This document shows positions 52,181 to 59,625 of a stretch of DNA of 64,000 bases, piece after piece (position 1 is the stretch's first letter; each line of letters starts with the position of its first letter). The notes beneath the pieces were generated by a model that was not told the DNA's origin, made no database searches, and saw only the letters and a list, made by a program, of their open reading frames with translations. A program made the translations under genes and the position numbers. Source of the stretch: Bacilli bacterium (GTDB lineage Bacteria; Bacillota_I; Bacilli_A; RFN20; CAG-826); the NCBI GenBank assembly GCA_024408085.1, contig JAKSVH010000004.1, positions 1-64,000 on the forward strand. Direction: 5' to 3'.

Positions 52181-53005
52181 ATGTCAGAATGTACTCATGA
52201 TTGTGCCAATTGCTCTCAAGGTGATTGTGCATCAAGAAAAATTGAAAAATTAAAACCAAATGAAAGCACAACAATTAAACATTGTTATGCAGTAATTTCG
52301 GGTAAGGGTGGTGTAGGTAAAAGTTTAGTCACTTCTTTGCTTGCATCAGCCATGAATAAGAAAGGCTACAATGTCGCAGTTGTAGACGCAGATATTACTG
52401 GTCCATCAATTCCTCAAGCATTCGGTCTAAAAGGAAAGATGGCAGAGTCTGATGAAACAACAATTTATCCAGCTTTATCAAAGCACGGAATTAAGATTAT
52501 GTCAGCTAACTTACTTATGCCTGATGATGAGTCTCCAATTATCTGGAGAGGCCCAATGATTGCTGGCTTTGTCCAACAATTATATACAGATGTCACCTAT
52601 GGTGATGTTGACTATATGTTCATTGATATGCCTCCAGGAACTGGTGACGTTCCACTCACAATTTTTCAAATGTATCCAATTGATGGAATCATCATTGTCA
52701 CAACTCCACAAGACTTAGTTTCTATGGTTGTTAAGAAATCCATTAACATGGCAAAAATGATGTACATTAACACATTAGGAATTGTCGAAAACATGGCATA
52801 CATAAAATGCCCTAAGTGCGATGAAAAGATTAGAATTTTTGGTTCAGAAGAATCTAAGAATGAAATCGAAAAATCTGGCATAAAAGTATTGGCAGAATTG
52901 CCAATTGATCCATTATTGTCTCAATTAGTGGATAAGGGCGAGATCGAGGAATACGAGACCGACGCCCTTAATCCACTTCTTGAAATTTTTGAGAGTGAAA
53001 AATAA
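52181..53005 (+). CDS. Mrp/NBP35-family iron-sulfur carrier ATPase
   Basis: 274 aa from the ATG at 52181 (AAGGAG site at about 52169-52174); the longer frame from 52112 overlaps the previous gene and lacks a site. A Cys-rich N-terminus (CTHDCANCSQGDCASRK) as in NBP35-type proteins is followed by the deviant Walker A VISGKGGVGKSLVTSLLAS, DADITGPSIPQAFG, and IDMPPGTGDVPLTIF; CPKC (about residue 214) is the bridging-cluster CXXC. It binds and transfers Fe-S clusters, useful for the many Fe-S enzymes of the purine operon and SdaA. Not a usual member of this locus. Confidence 0.9.
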   Translation: MSECTHDCANCSQGDCASRKIEKLKPNESTTIKHCYAVISGKGGVGKSLVTSLLASAMNKKGYNVAVVDADITGPSIPQAFGLKGKMAESDETTIYPALSKHGIKIMSANLLMPDDESPIIWRGPMIAGFVQQLYTDVTYGDVDYMFIDMPPGTGDVPLTIFQMYPIDGIIIVTTPQDLVSMVVKKSINMAKMMYINTLGIVENMAYIKCPKCDEKIRIFGSEESKNEIEKSGIKVLAELPIDPLLSQLVDKGEIEEYETDALNPLLEIFESEK

Positions 53006-53015
53006 GTCAATTTAT

Positions 53016-53044
53016 TTGACTTTGTATTTTTAGTAATGTATGAT
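53016..53044 (+). promoter_or_regulatory. Promoter of rpmG-secE-nusG
   Basis: TTGACT (53016-53021), 17 bases, TATGAT (53039-53044). The -35 box is also the right arm of a small AAGTCAA/TTGACTT hairpin that may weakly terminate mrp transcripts. Confidence 0.65.
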
Positions 53045-53077
53045 TACAGCACAAGATGTTAAATAGGATAACGTTTT

Positions 53078-53224
53078 ATGAGAAAGAAAGTTATTTTAAT
53101 TTGCCCTGAATGCCTTAGTAGAAATTACACAACTACTAAAAAAGAAGGCACGACTGAACGTCTTGAATTAATGAAGTTCTGTCCACATTGCAACAAGCAA
53201 ACATTGCATAAGGAAAGTAAGTAG
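53078..53224 (+). CDS. rpmG: 50S ribosomal protein L33
   Basis: 48 aa, with the zinc-binding Cys pairs intact: CPEC near residues 9-12 and CPHC near 34-37. The sequence runs [17 protein letters not shown], a middle [14 protein letters not shown] and the end [10 protein letters not shown]. It makes part of the large ribosomal subunit. The ribosome site AGGATAAC is modest. secE starts 11 bases after the stop, as in all Bacilli. Confidence 0.93.
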   Translation: MRKKVILICPECLSRNYTTTKKEGTTERLELMKFCPHCNKQTLHKESK

Positions 53225-53235
53225 GAGGAATAACT

Positions 53236-53436
53236 ATGGGTGTAAGAAAATATACCAAGGAAGTTATTAAAGAAGGCAAACGCGTTCGTTGGCCTAAGAG
53301 AGAAGCATTTTTAGCAGCTCTTATTACTACAATCGTAATTTGTGTATTCTGCGCATTAATCCTTTCTTTAGAAGACTTAGCTGCCGGTAAGGTAATTGAA
53401 GCTTTAAAGAATGTTTTCGCAGGACTCAAAGCATAA
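53236..53436 (+). CDS. secE: Preprotein translocase subunit SecE
   Basis: 66 aa with one membrane helix (about 24-46, AFLAALITTIVICVFCALILS) preceded by the conserved VIKEGKRVRWPKREA segment that contacts SecY. Very strong ribosome site (AGGAGGAA). It stabilises SecY and is essential for export, including the giant surface nucleases of this window. Confidence 0.95.
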   Translation: MGVRKYTKEVIKEGKRVRWPKREAFLAALITTIVICVFCALILSLEDLAAGKVIEALKNVFAGLKA

Positions 53437-53451
53437 TAAGGAGATAAAACA

Positions 53452-54012
53452 ATGGAAGAAAAAGAAGAATTAGGCGAAAAGCATTGGTACATTGTTACCA
53501 CTTATTCTCAACACGAGAGAAAAGCTGCTGAAAACCTTAGAAAAAGATTTGATCAACTCGGAATGGGTGATTTTATCACCAACATTTTAGTTGCTGAACA
53601 AGAAGTTCCAGTTTTAAAAGATGGATTGCCAACTGGCAAGACAAAAATGAAAAACTTATTCCCAGGAAACATTTTTGTTGAAATGTTCATGACAAATGAA
53701 AGCTGGTATCACGTCCGTAATACTCCAGGTGTCGTTGGTATCGTTGGTTCATCCGGTGGTGGACAAAAGCCAACTCCAGTTTCAAAAGAAGAAATTGAAC
53801 CAGTCCTTAAACGTATGGGCATCATTGATTCAACAATGTACGACCATTACAACATTGGCGACTTGGTCAGAGTCATTAGAGGACCACTTGAAGGCACTGA
53901 AGGCAAGATCTTATCCATCAATAAGGAGACAGGTGCTTGTAGAGTTGAAACAATCTTCTTCGGTCGTTCAACTCCAGTCGATGTAGATTTCTCAGAAATT
54001 GAACGTCTATAA
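53452..54012 (+). CDS. nusG: Transcription termination/antitermination factor NusG
   Basis: 186 aa. NGN domain (KHWYIVTTYSQHERKAAENL, LFPGNIFVEMFM, WYHVRNTPGVVGIVG) and C-terminal KOW domain (YNIGDLVRVIRGPLEGTEGK). It binds RNA polymerase and couples transcription to translation. Normal place after secE. A strong terminator follows, so in this genome nusG is cut off from the ribosomal protein operon by the metal cassette. Confidence 0.96.
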   Translation: MEEKEELGEKHWYIVTTYSQHERKAAENLRKRFDQLGMGDFITNILVAEQEVPVLKDGLPTGKTKMKNLFPGNIFVEMFMTNESWYHVRNTPGVVGIVGSSGGGQKPTPVSKEEIEPVLKRMGIIDSTMYDHYNIGDLVRVIRGPLEGTEGKILSINKETGACRVETIFFGRSTPVDVDFSEIERL

Positions 54013-54032
54013 TTGATACAAAATTGATAATT

Positions 54033-54060
54033 AACACACTACATAGTAGTGTGTTTTTTA
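54033..54060 (+). terminator. Terminator after nusG
   Basis: AACACACTAC-ATA-GTAGTGTGTT, a perfect 10-base stem, followed by a T run. Confidence 0.88.
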
Positions 54061-54075
54061 TTTACAAAAAATCTA

Positions 54076-54104
54076 TTGACTATATGAACAACTATTCATA
54101 TAAT
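54076..54104 (+). promoter_or_regulatory. Promoter and operator of the ArsR/P1B-ATPase cassette
   Basis: TTGACT (54076-54081), exactly 17 bases, TATAAT (54099-54104), only four bases before the ATG at 54109. A perfect inverted repeat, TATATGAA (54081-54088)/TTCATATA (54095-54102), fills the spacer and covers the -10 box. This is the typical operator of SmtB/ArsR/CadC repressors, so the cassette should be self-repressed until metal binds. Confidence 0.8.
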
Positions 54105-54108
54105 AATA

Positions 54109-54480
54109 ATGATGAACTTTGAAAGAATTAATATTCAAACTATCAGAAAAATGGAGCAATTATTGAAGGTTGTTTCTGATCAAACACGCCTAAAAATAAT
54201 GGTTTCACTTGTAAACGAGAGGGAATGCTCTTGTTGTTGCAGCGAACTTAACTGTTGCAGCAAATGTAGAGTCCTTTCTTGTATGATTGAGAAGTCTGTT
54301 TCCGAAATTGTCGAGGCTACAGGTTGTTCTCAATCACTTGTATCGCATCAATTAAAGATTTTAAGAGATGCTGACATCGTCAAAACAAGAAGAGATGGCT
54401 TAAAAATCTATTATTCTTTAAAAGACGGGCACGTAAAAGAGCTTCTAAACGTAGTAAAAGAACATGTGGAGGAAAGATAA
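54109..54480 (+). CDS. ArsR/SmtB-family metal-sensing repressor with Cys-rich insert
   Basis: 123 aa (121-122 if the second ATG at 54112 is used, which would be the first codon of a leaderless mRNA). Winged-helix DNA-binding features: SDQTRLKIMVSLV, then VSEIVEATGCSQSLVSHQLKILRDADIV and RRDGLKIYYSL. Between helix 2 and the recognition unit lies an unusual segment with eight Cys in 19 residues (Cys 40, 42, 43, 44, 49, 50, 53 and 58), which must bind soft metals such as Cd, Pb, Zn or Cu. It overlies its own operator and is followed by the efflux ATPase, translated from a site near its end. Confidence 0.9.
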   Translation: MMNFERINIQTIRKMEQLLKVVSDQTRLKIMVSLVNERECSCCCSELNCCSKCRVLSCMIEKSVSEIVEATGCSQSLVSHQLKILRDADIVKTRRDGLKIYYSLKDGHVKELLNVVKEHVEER

Positions 54481-54481
54481 T

Positions 54482-56641
54482 ATGTCAAAAAAGGTTGTTT
54501 ATCACATTTCTGGATTCGATTGCGCCAACTGTGCAGCTAAAGTTGAGCGCTATTTGAACAAACAAGAAATTATTCACTCAGCAACAATCGATTTTTCGAA
54601 TGAAAGGTTGTATATCAACTATAAGGATGAACCGCTTCAAACAGATGACTTAATTAAACTCATTAAAGAGGTTGAAGACGATCCATTAAGAATTGAAAAA
54701 TTACAAGCCGGAAGAAACGTCAAAAATTCATTCCTTAATAAACACTTCTATTTCATGCTTGGAAGAATCGCTTTTTCCGCAATTTTAATGCTCGTCACAA
54801 GATTGGCAATTCCTGAAAATATGTACGTTTTGCAGGCGATTTTGTATGGAATTGCCGCATTTGTTTGCTTATATGATATTGTTTGGAGAGTAATAAAAAA
54901 CATCATAAAATTGCGCAATCCAATCGACATGAATTTGCTTTTAACATTGTCAACAGTTGGCGTTTTTACTCTTTCAATTTTAGTCACAAAAGGAGTAATG
55001 GAACCAGGTAATTTTGAAGTCGATTTGATGGACGGAGTAATGGTTATTGTTTTATTCCAAATCGGTGAATTATTTGAGCACATTGCAACCGGCAAATCAA
55101 AAGATGCAATTTCAAATGCAATTGACCTTCGTGCTGATACAGCAAACTTAATTACTGACAACAAAGTTGTAGAAGTAAAACCTGAAACACTTAAGGTTGG
55201 AGACAAAATCATTGTTAGAATTGGTGAAATTGTTCCAGCAGATGGAGAAATTATTGATGGACAAGGCACACTTGATGTTTCTTCATTAACCGGCGAGCCA
55301 ATGCCTGTTGATGCGCTTGTAGGTCACAATGCTTTAAGTGGATCAATTTTAAGAAGTGGTTCTATAACAATTAAGGTCAATAAAGTCTTTGCAGATTCAA
55401 CCATTTCTAAGATTCTTGAACTTGTTCAATCAAGTGGTGAAAGAAAGGCAAAAGCTGAGAAATTCATTACAAAATTCGCACGAATTTACACTCCAGTTGT
55501 ATTTTTGACTGGTATTTTATTTGCCGTAATTAGTGGATTGGTTAGCCACATTTGGACCCAATCAATCTTTGGCGGTTTAGCCATTCTTGTTGTCTCTTGT
55601 CCATGTGCAATTGTTATTTCTGTTCCTCTTGCTTATTTCGCTGGAATTGGACTTGCATCACGTCGTGGTATTGTTATCAAAGGTGCCAACTACTTAGATT
55701 CTCTTTGTAAAGTTGGAACTTTGTTTATAGATAAGACTGGAACTCTCACTTATGGAAATTTTGAAGTAAGCGAGTTAGTTCCAGTCGAAGTAAGTGAAAA
55801 AGAATTAGAGACTGCTCTATTAGCTGCAGAATCACGTTCTAATCACCCAATTGCTAAAGCAATATGTTTGCACAAAAACGTTTCTTCATTAGCTCTTTTA
55901 CAAAAGAATTATGAGGAAGTTCCAGGTCTTGGGGTTAAGACTGAGTTTGAAGGGAATGTCATTTTAGCAGGCAATGTTGATCTTCTTAAAAATGAAGGAA
56001 TTGTTGTGAAAGAAGCTGATGTTGGTGGTACAGCAATTTATGTTGCAAAAAACGGAAAGTACATTGGTCATGTTGTGCTCAAAGATGTTGTTAGAGATAA
56101 AGCAAAATTATTGGTCAAAAAGTTAAACGAAATGGGCATTAAAATTGTCTTACTTTCTGGTGATAAAGAAACCACAGTTAAAGAGGTTGCAGATGCCGTT
56201 GGAATCAAGGAATATCATGCCAAACTTTTACCTCAAGATAAGACAAAATATGTGGAAAAAGCTATAGATTTTGCTGAAAAAGGCCACTTAATTGCGTTTG
56301 CAGGCGACGGTATAAATGATACCCCATCAATCATCAGAGCAGACGTAGGTTTTGCTATGGGCGGAATCGGTTCTGATGTTGCTGTAGAGAACTCTGATGT
56401 TGTCATTATGCAAGACCATCCATTAAAGATTTATGACTCAATCAAAATTGCAAAGAAAACAAAGTTCGTCGCAATCTTTAATATTGTGTTCGCATTGCTT
56501 ATTAAAGTAGTGGTCATCTCGTTAATTTTGGCTGACGTTTTAGGCAAGGCATCCATGCTCGTAGCCGTACTCGCAGACACAGGCTTAACCGTGCTCCTTA
56601 CACTACATTCTTTATCATTAATTTATAGAAAAATTAAGTAA
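54482..56641 (+). CDS. cadA: P1B-type heavy-metal-exporting ATPase (CadA/ZntA-like)
   Basis: 719 aa from the ATG at 54482, with GGAGGAAAG before it (the frame opens at 54464 inside the repressor gene). N-terminal heavy-metal-associated domain with SGFDCANCAAKVERY; membrane helices; actuator loop SSLTGEPMPV; ion-binding SCPCAIVIS; phosphorylation DKTGT; HP motif SNHPIAKA; hinge GDGIND; and a conserved Asp in the last helix pair, VLADTGLTVLLTLHSL, as in Zn/Cd/Pb exporters (P1B-2). It pumps divalent metal out at ATP cost. The repressor upstream controls it and a terminator closes the cassette. Confidence 0.93.
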   Translation: MSKKVVYHISGFDCANCAAKVERYLNKQEIIHSATIDFSNERLYINYKDEPLQTDDLIKLIKEVEDDPLRIEKLQAGRNVKNSFLNKHFYFMLGRIAFSAILMLVTRLAIPENMYVLQAILYGIAAFVCLYDIVWRVIKNIIKLRNPIDMNLLLTLSTVGVFTLSILVTKGVMEPGNFEVDLMDGVMVIVLFQIGELFEHIATGKSKDAISNAIDLRADTANLITDNKVVEVKPETLKVGDKIIVRIGEIVPADGEIIDGQGTLDVSSLTGEPMPVDALVGHNALSGSILRSGSITIKVNKVFADSTISKILELVQSSGERKAKAEKFITKFARIYTPVVFLTGILFAVISGLVSHIWTQSIFGGLAILVVSCPCAIVISVPLAYFAGIGLASRRGIVIKGANYLDSLCKVGTLFIDKTGTLTYGNFEVSELVPVEVSEKELETALLAAESRSNHPIAKAICLHKNVSSLALLQKNYEEVPGLGVKTEFEGNVILAGNVDLLKNEGIVVKEADVGGTAIYVAKNGKYIGHVVLKDVVRDKAKLLVKKLNEMGIKIVLLSGDKETTVKEVADAVGIKEYHAKLLPQDKTKYVEKAIDFAEKGHLIAFAGDGINDTPSIIRADVGFAMGGIGSDVAVENSDVVIMQDHPLKIYDSIKIAKKTKFVAIFNIVFALLIKVVVISLILADVLGKASMLVAVLADTGLTVLLTLHSLSLIYRKIK

Positions 56642-56665
56642 AGTTAAATACAATGTATTTATAGA

Positions 56666-56698
56666 AAGTTTTGTTGGGTAATCTAGCAAAACTTTTTT
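56666..56698 (+). terminator. Terminator closing the metal cassette
   Basis: AAGTTTTG (56666-56673) pairs with CAAAACTT (56687-56694), followed by TTTT. Confidence 0.8.
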
Positions 56699-56707
56699 AA
56701 AATTTTC

Positions 56708-56736
56708 TTTACACGCACATACCTATCATATATAAT
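56708..56736 (+). promoter_or_regulatory. Promoter of the rplK-rplA operon
   Basis: TTTACA (56708-56713), 17 bases, perfect TATAAT (56731-56736). It gives a leader of about 125 bases before the rplK start. Confidence 0.75.
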
Positions 56737-56741
56737 ACACA

Positions 56742-56832
56742 CGCACTTTGTTCGCTGAATGAGAGAGCGCGCAAGTGTTATATACGTATCGTGGAAGGAC
56801 CAAACGATCGGTCCAAAATAGACCACGACACG
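56742..56832 (+). ncRNA. Structured rplK leader, probable r-protein autoregulatory RNA
   Basis: Two stem-loops follow the transcription start. Stem 1 is CACTT...CGCT/AGCG...AAGTG (about 56744-56776). Stem 2 has an outer TCGTGG (56789-56794)/CCACGA (56823-56828) and inner GGACC/GGTCC (56797-56801/56810-56814), with an asymmetric AAAATAGA bulge. In bacteria the L11 operon is repressed by L1 binding its leader, so an L1 (or L11) binding site is the natural guess. Confidence 0.5.
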
Positions 56833-56867
56833 GACAAATCTAAAGGAAGAAAAGGAGGAAATGTCAC

Positions 56868-57278
56868 GTGAGTAAAAGAATCGTCAAAGTTGTTAAGATG
56901 GAACTCCCAGGCGGCGAAGCTAAACCAGGACCAAAACTTGCTTCAGCAGGTGTCGTCATGCCAAAGTTCTGTACAGACTTTAATGCAAAGACTGCAGACA
57001 GAAAAGGCGAAATCGTTCCAGTCATTATTACAGCTTATGAAGACAAATCTCATGACTTTGTAATCAAGACTTCTCCAGTTGCAGGATTAATCCTTAAAGC
57101 AGCAGGTGTCAAAAAAGGTTCAGCAAACCCAAAAGTTATCGTTGGATCAATCACCAAAGCACAACTTAGAGAAATCGCAGAATACAAGTTACCAGACCTT
57201 AACTGTGACGACGTTGAATCAGCAATGAAGATTGTTGAAGGTTCATGCCGTAACATGGGTATCTCAGTGAAAGACTAA
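56868..57278 (+). CDS. rplK: 50S ribosomal protein L11
   Basis: 136 aa starting at GTG 56868. An ATG seven bases upstream is out of frame and too close to the ribosome site (AAAGGAGGAA, 56851-56860). Conserved N-terminal PGGEAKPGPKLASAGVVMPKF replaces the usual PAGKANPAPPVGPALG with several changes; VPVIITAYEDKSHDFVIKT, SPVAGLILKAAG, LPDLNCDDVESAMKIVEGSCRNMGI are standard. It forms the GTPase-associated centre. The divergent N-terminus, normally the thiostrepton/termination-factor face, is noteworthy. Confidence 0.94.
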   Translation: MSKRIVKVVKMELPGGEAKPGPKLASAGVVMPKFCTDFNAKTADRKGEIVPVIITAYEDKSHDFVIKTSPVAGLILKAAGVKKGSANPKVIVGSITKAQLREIAEYKLPDLNCDDVESAMKIVEGSCRNMGISVKD

Positions 57279-57280
57279 TT

Positions 57281-57961
57281 ATGAAATTCGGTAAGAACTA
57301 CAAAAAGGTCGCAGAACTCGTAGATTCCACAAAGGTTTATTCCATTAAGGAAGCATGTGATCTTGTCAAGAAAACATCAACCGTCAAATTTGACGCAACA
57401 GTCGATGTCTCATTCCATTTTAATGTTGATACCACACAAGCAGATCAACAAATCAGAGGTACTCTCATACTCCCAAACGGAAACGGAAAGAGCAAAAAGA
57501 TTTGCGCAATCACATCCAAGGTTGAGGATGCAAAAGCAGCCGGTGCGGATTTTGCCGGAGGCAAGGAATTAATTGAAAAAATCCAAAAAGAGAATTGGTT
57601 CGAATTCGATGTAATCGTCGCTACACCAGAAATGATGGGCGAACTTGGTAAAATTGCTCGTATTTTAGGTCCAAAAGGCTTAATGCCAAACCCAAAAGCA
57701 GGAACAGTTGCACCAGATATTGCTAAAGCAATCAAAGAATTCAAACTTGGAAAAGTTGAATACCGTCTCGATAAAGATGCAAATATGCATTTATCAATCG
57801 GTCGTGTTAGCTTCGACAGTGCCAAACTCGTAGAGAACCTTGAAGCATTAGTCTCAACACTCTTAAGAGTGAGACCAGCTGCTGTAAAAGGTATCTACAT
57901 CAAAAATGCCGTTGTACATACTACAATGGGCCCATCAATTCACTTCGCAATCGGCGAATAA
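57281..57961 (+). CDS. rplA: 50S ribosomal protein L1
   Basis: 226 aa, normal length. VDSTKVYSIKEACDLVKKTS, DATVDVSFHFNVDTTQADQQIRG, LPNGNGKSKKI, the loop LGPKGLMPNPKAGTV and the C-terminal VKGIYIKNAVVHTTMGPSIH. It binds the L1 stalk of 23S rRNA and is the usual autorepressor of its operon. It follows rplK by two bases. Confidence 0.96.
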   Translation: MKFGKNYKKVAELVDSTKVYSIKEACDLVKKTSTVKFDATVDVSFHFNVDTTQADQQIRGTLILPNGNGKSKKICAITSKVEDAKAAGADFAGGKELIEKIQKENWFEFDVIVATPEMMGELGKIARILGPKGLMPNPKAGTVAPDIAKAIKEFKLGKVEYRLDKDANMHLSIGRVSFDSAKLVENLEALVSTLLRVRPAAVKGIYIKNAVVHTTMGPSIHFAIGE

Positions 57962-57975
57962 TTGATTAACGAGCA

Positions 57976-58046
57976 CAATATATCTAAGACAGTAACGGCC
58001 ACGGGGCTTAATAATGTTACCGAGGTGTATTAAAACCAATATATTG
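57976..58046 (+). ncRNA. Ribosomal protein L10 leader
   Basis: A closing stem CAATATAT (57976-57983)/ATATATTG (58039-58046) encloses the conserved L10-leader sequences CTAAGACAGTAACGGC, GGCTTAAT and GTTACCGAGGTG, including the kink-turn-like GAGG. The L10-L12 complex binds this RNA to repress rplJ-rplL. Confidence 0.88.
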
Positions 58047-58084
58047 GAGCCTCAAATTGACTATTAAAAAAAGGAGGTAGAACA

Positions 58085-58573
58085 ATGAATCAAGAAACTC
58101 TCAAGTCCAAGAAAGAGATCGTTGCTAAGATTTCCGATTCCTTCAAAGAATCAGCATCTATGACAATTGTCGAATACCGTGGATTAACAGTCGCTGAATT
58201 AAGCGAACTCAGAAAGCAACTTAAAGCCGTTGGTGCATCATTCAATGTTTACAAGAACACACTTGTTACAAAAGCAAGCGCAGATCTTGGTTACAGTGAA
58301 CTTGACCAATACTTAACTGGTTCAAATGCCTACGTCTTCTCCAAAGAAATCAATGCTGGACCAAAAGTACTTGCAAAATTTGCTAAGAAAAATGAACTCT
58401 TAGTAATCAAAGCAGGTTTAGCTGAAGGTAAAGTCATGGATGCAGCAGGAATGAAGACAATTGCATCATTACCAGACAAGAACGGTTTATTATCCATGTT
58501 CTTATCGTGCTTAAATGCACCTATCCAAAAATTCGCTGCTACAGTCAAAGCAGTTGCGGATAGCAAAAATTAA
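58085..58573 (+). CDS. rplJ: 50S ribosomal protein L10
   Basis: 162 aa. N-terminal rRNA-binding domain (SMTIVEYRGLTVAELSELRKQLK, FNVYKNTLVTKA) and C-terminal helix that carries L7/L12 dimers. The ribosome site AAAGGAGGTAG is very strong. It is controlled by the L10 leader directly upstream. Confidence 0.95.
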   Translation: MNQETLKSKKEIVAKISDSFKESASMTIVEYRGLTVAELSELRKQLKAVGASFNVYKNTLVTKASADLGYSELDQYLTGSNAYVFSKEINAGPKVLAKFAKKNELLVIKAGLAEGKVMDAAGMKTIASLPDKNGLLSMFLSCLNAPIQKFAATVKAVADSKN

Positions 58574-58594
58574 TGCCTATAGGAGGAACTTATT

Positions 58595-58972
58595 ATGGCA
58601 AAGTTAACAAACGAAGAAATCATTGCTTCATTAAAGGAAATGTCAATCGTTGAATTAAACGATCTTGTCAAAGCCGTTGAAGCAGAATTTGGCGTCACTG
58701 CAGCAGTCGCAGCAGCAGGCCCAGCAGCAGCTCCAGCAGAAGAAGAAGCTGCAAAAGGACCAACAGACGTTACATTAGTTCTTAAAGCATGCGGTATGCA
58801 AAAAGTCGCAGTCATCAAAGCAGTTCAAGCAATCACAGGTCTCGGACTTATGGATGCAAAGAAACTTGTTGATGGTGCACCATGCAACATTAAAGAACAC
58901 ATTTCACCAGTCGAAGCAGAAGAACACAAGAAAGCTCTTGTTGCTGCTGGTGCAGAAGTTGAAATTAAATAA
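58595..58972 (+). CDS. rplL: 50S ribosomal protein L7/L12
   Basis: 125 aa. N-terminal dimerisation helices ([17 protein letters not shown]), Ala/Pro-rich hinge (about 38-55) and C-terminal factor-binding domain ([34 protein letters not shown]). It recruits translation GTPases to the ribosome stalk. Confidence 0.96.
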   Translation: MAKLTNEEIIASLKEMSIVELNDLVKAVEAEFGVTAAVAAAGPAAAPAEEEAAKGPTDVTLVLKACGMQKVAVIKAVQAITGLGLMDAKKLVDGAPCNIKEHISPVEAEEHKKALVAAGAEVEIK

Positions 58973-59005
58973 TTTATTTAATTCAATTCTTATCCGTATC
59001 TAAAG

Positions 59006-59605
59006 ATGTCTCATTATTTTGAAAATGATGAAACCTTGGAATCAAGTCCAAGAAATGTTTACTACGTCTTTAATGACGTAAATTTCTCTTTAGAATCGGA
59101 TACCGGTGTTTTTTCCAAGAATAAATTAGATAAGGGAAGTGAGCTTCTCATTGAGACGCTCCTTCCCCTTGATCTTGGATCAAACTTACTAGATCTTGGA
59201 TGTGGAATAGGCCCGATAGGCTTAACATTGGCATATTTCCACCCAGGGTTAAACGTCACTTGTTCAGACGTTAATATGCGCGCGCTAGGCTTGTGTAAGC
59301 GCAACGCAGCCACGCTCAAGTTAGGCCAACGAGTCACTGTCCTTCAAAGTGACATCTATACAGAGATTGAAGGAAAATTCGATTCAATTGTGAGTAATCC
59401 ACCTATTCGTGCTGGTAAAAGAGTTACCTACGAAATCTATAGAGGTGCATTATCTCATCTAGTTGATGGCGGTTCACTTTATGTAGTTATAAGAAAGCAG
59501 CAGGGTGCGATGTCCGTAAAGACCTACCTAGAAGAGCTGTTTGGAAACGTAGCTGTTCTAGCTAGGGAAAAAGGTTATTACATCCTTAAAGCTTCAAAGA
59601 AGTGA
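59006..59605 (+). CDS. rsmC: RsmC-like 16S rRNA guanine-N2 methyltransferase
   Basis: 199 aa class I SAM methyltransferase: LLDLGCGIGPIGLTLA (motif I), NVTCSDVNMRALGLCKRNA, and the catalytic SNPPIRAG. Short single-domain form, as is normal in Bacilli where this gene lies between rplL and rpoB. There is only a weak ribosome site (TAAAG). It ends in TGA, which helps show that UGA is a stop in this genome. Confidence 0.9.
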   Translation: MSHYFENDETLESSPRNVYYVFNDVNFSLESDTGVFSKNKLDKGSELLIETLLPLDLGSNLLDLGCGIGPIGLTLAYFHPGLNVTCSDVNMRALGLCKRNAATLKLGQRVTVLQSDIYTEIEGKFDSIVSNPPIRAGKRVTYEIYRGALSHLVDGGSLYVVIRKQQGAMSVKTYLEELFGNVAVLAREKGYYILKASKK

Positions 59606-59625
59606 ATTGAAAGGAGCCAATTTAT

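Noticed and set aside
54748-55269. 173-aa minus-strand ORF inside cadA
   Set aside because: Shadow of a clearly functional P1B ATPase frame; no ribosome site and low-complexity Ser/Ile/Thr composition.
54033-56698. Insertion sequence or transposon carrying the metal cassette
   Set aside because: No transposase, terminal inverted repeats or target duplications were seen; the flanking hairpins are ordinary terminators with different sequences.
56861-56863. ATG as start of rplK
   Set aside because: Out of frame with L11 and almost touching the GGAGG site; the GTG at 56868 has proper spacing.
57445-57825. 126-aa minus-strand ORF inside rplA
   Set aside because: Antisense of a highly conserved ribosomal protein; no start signals.
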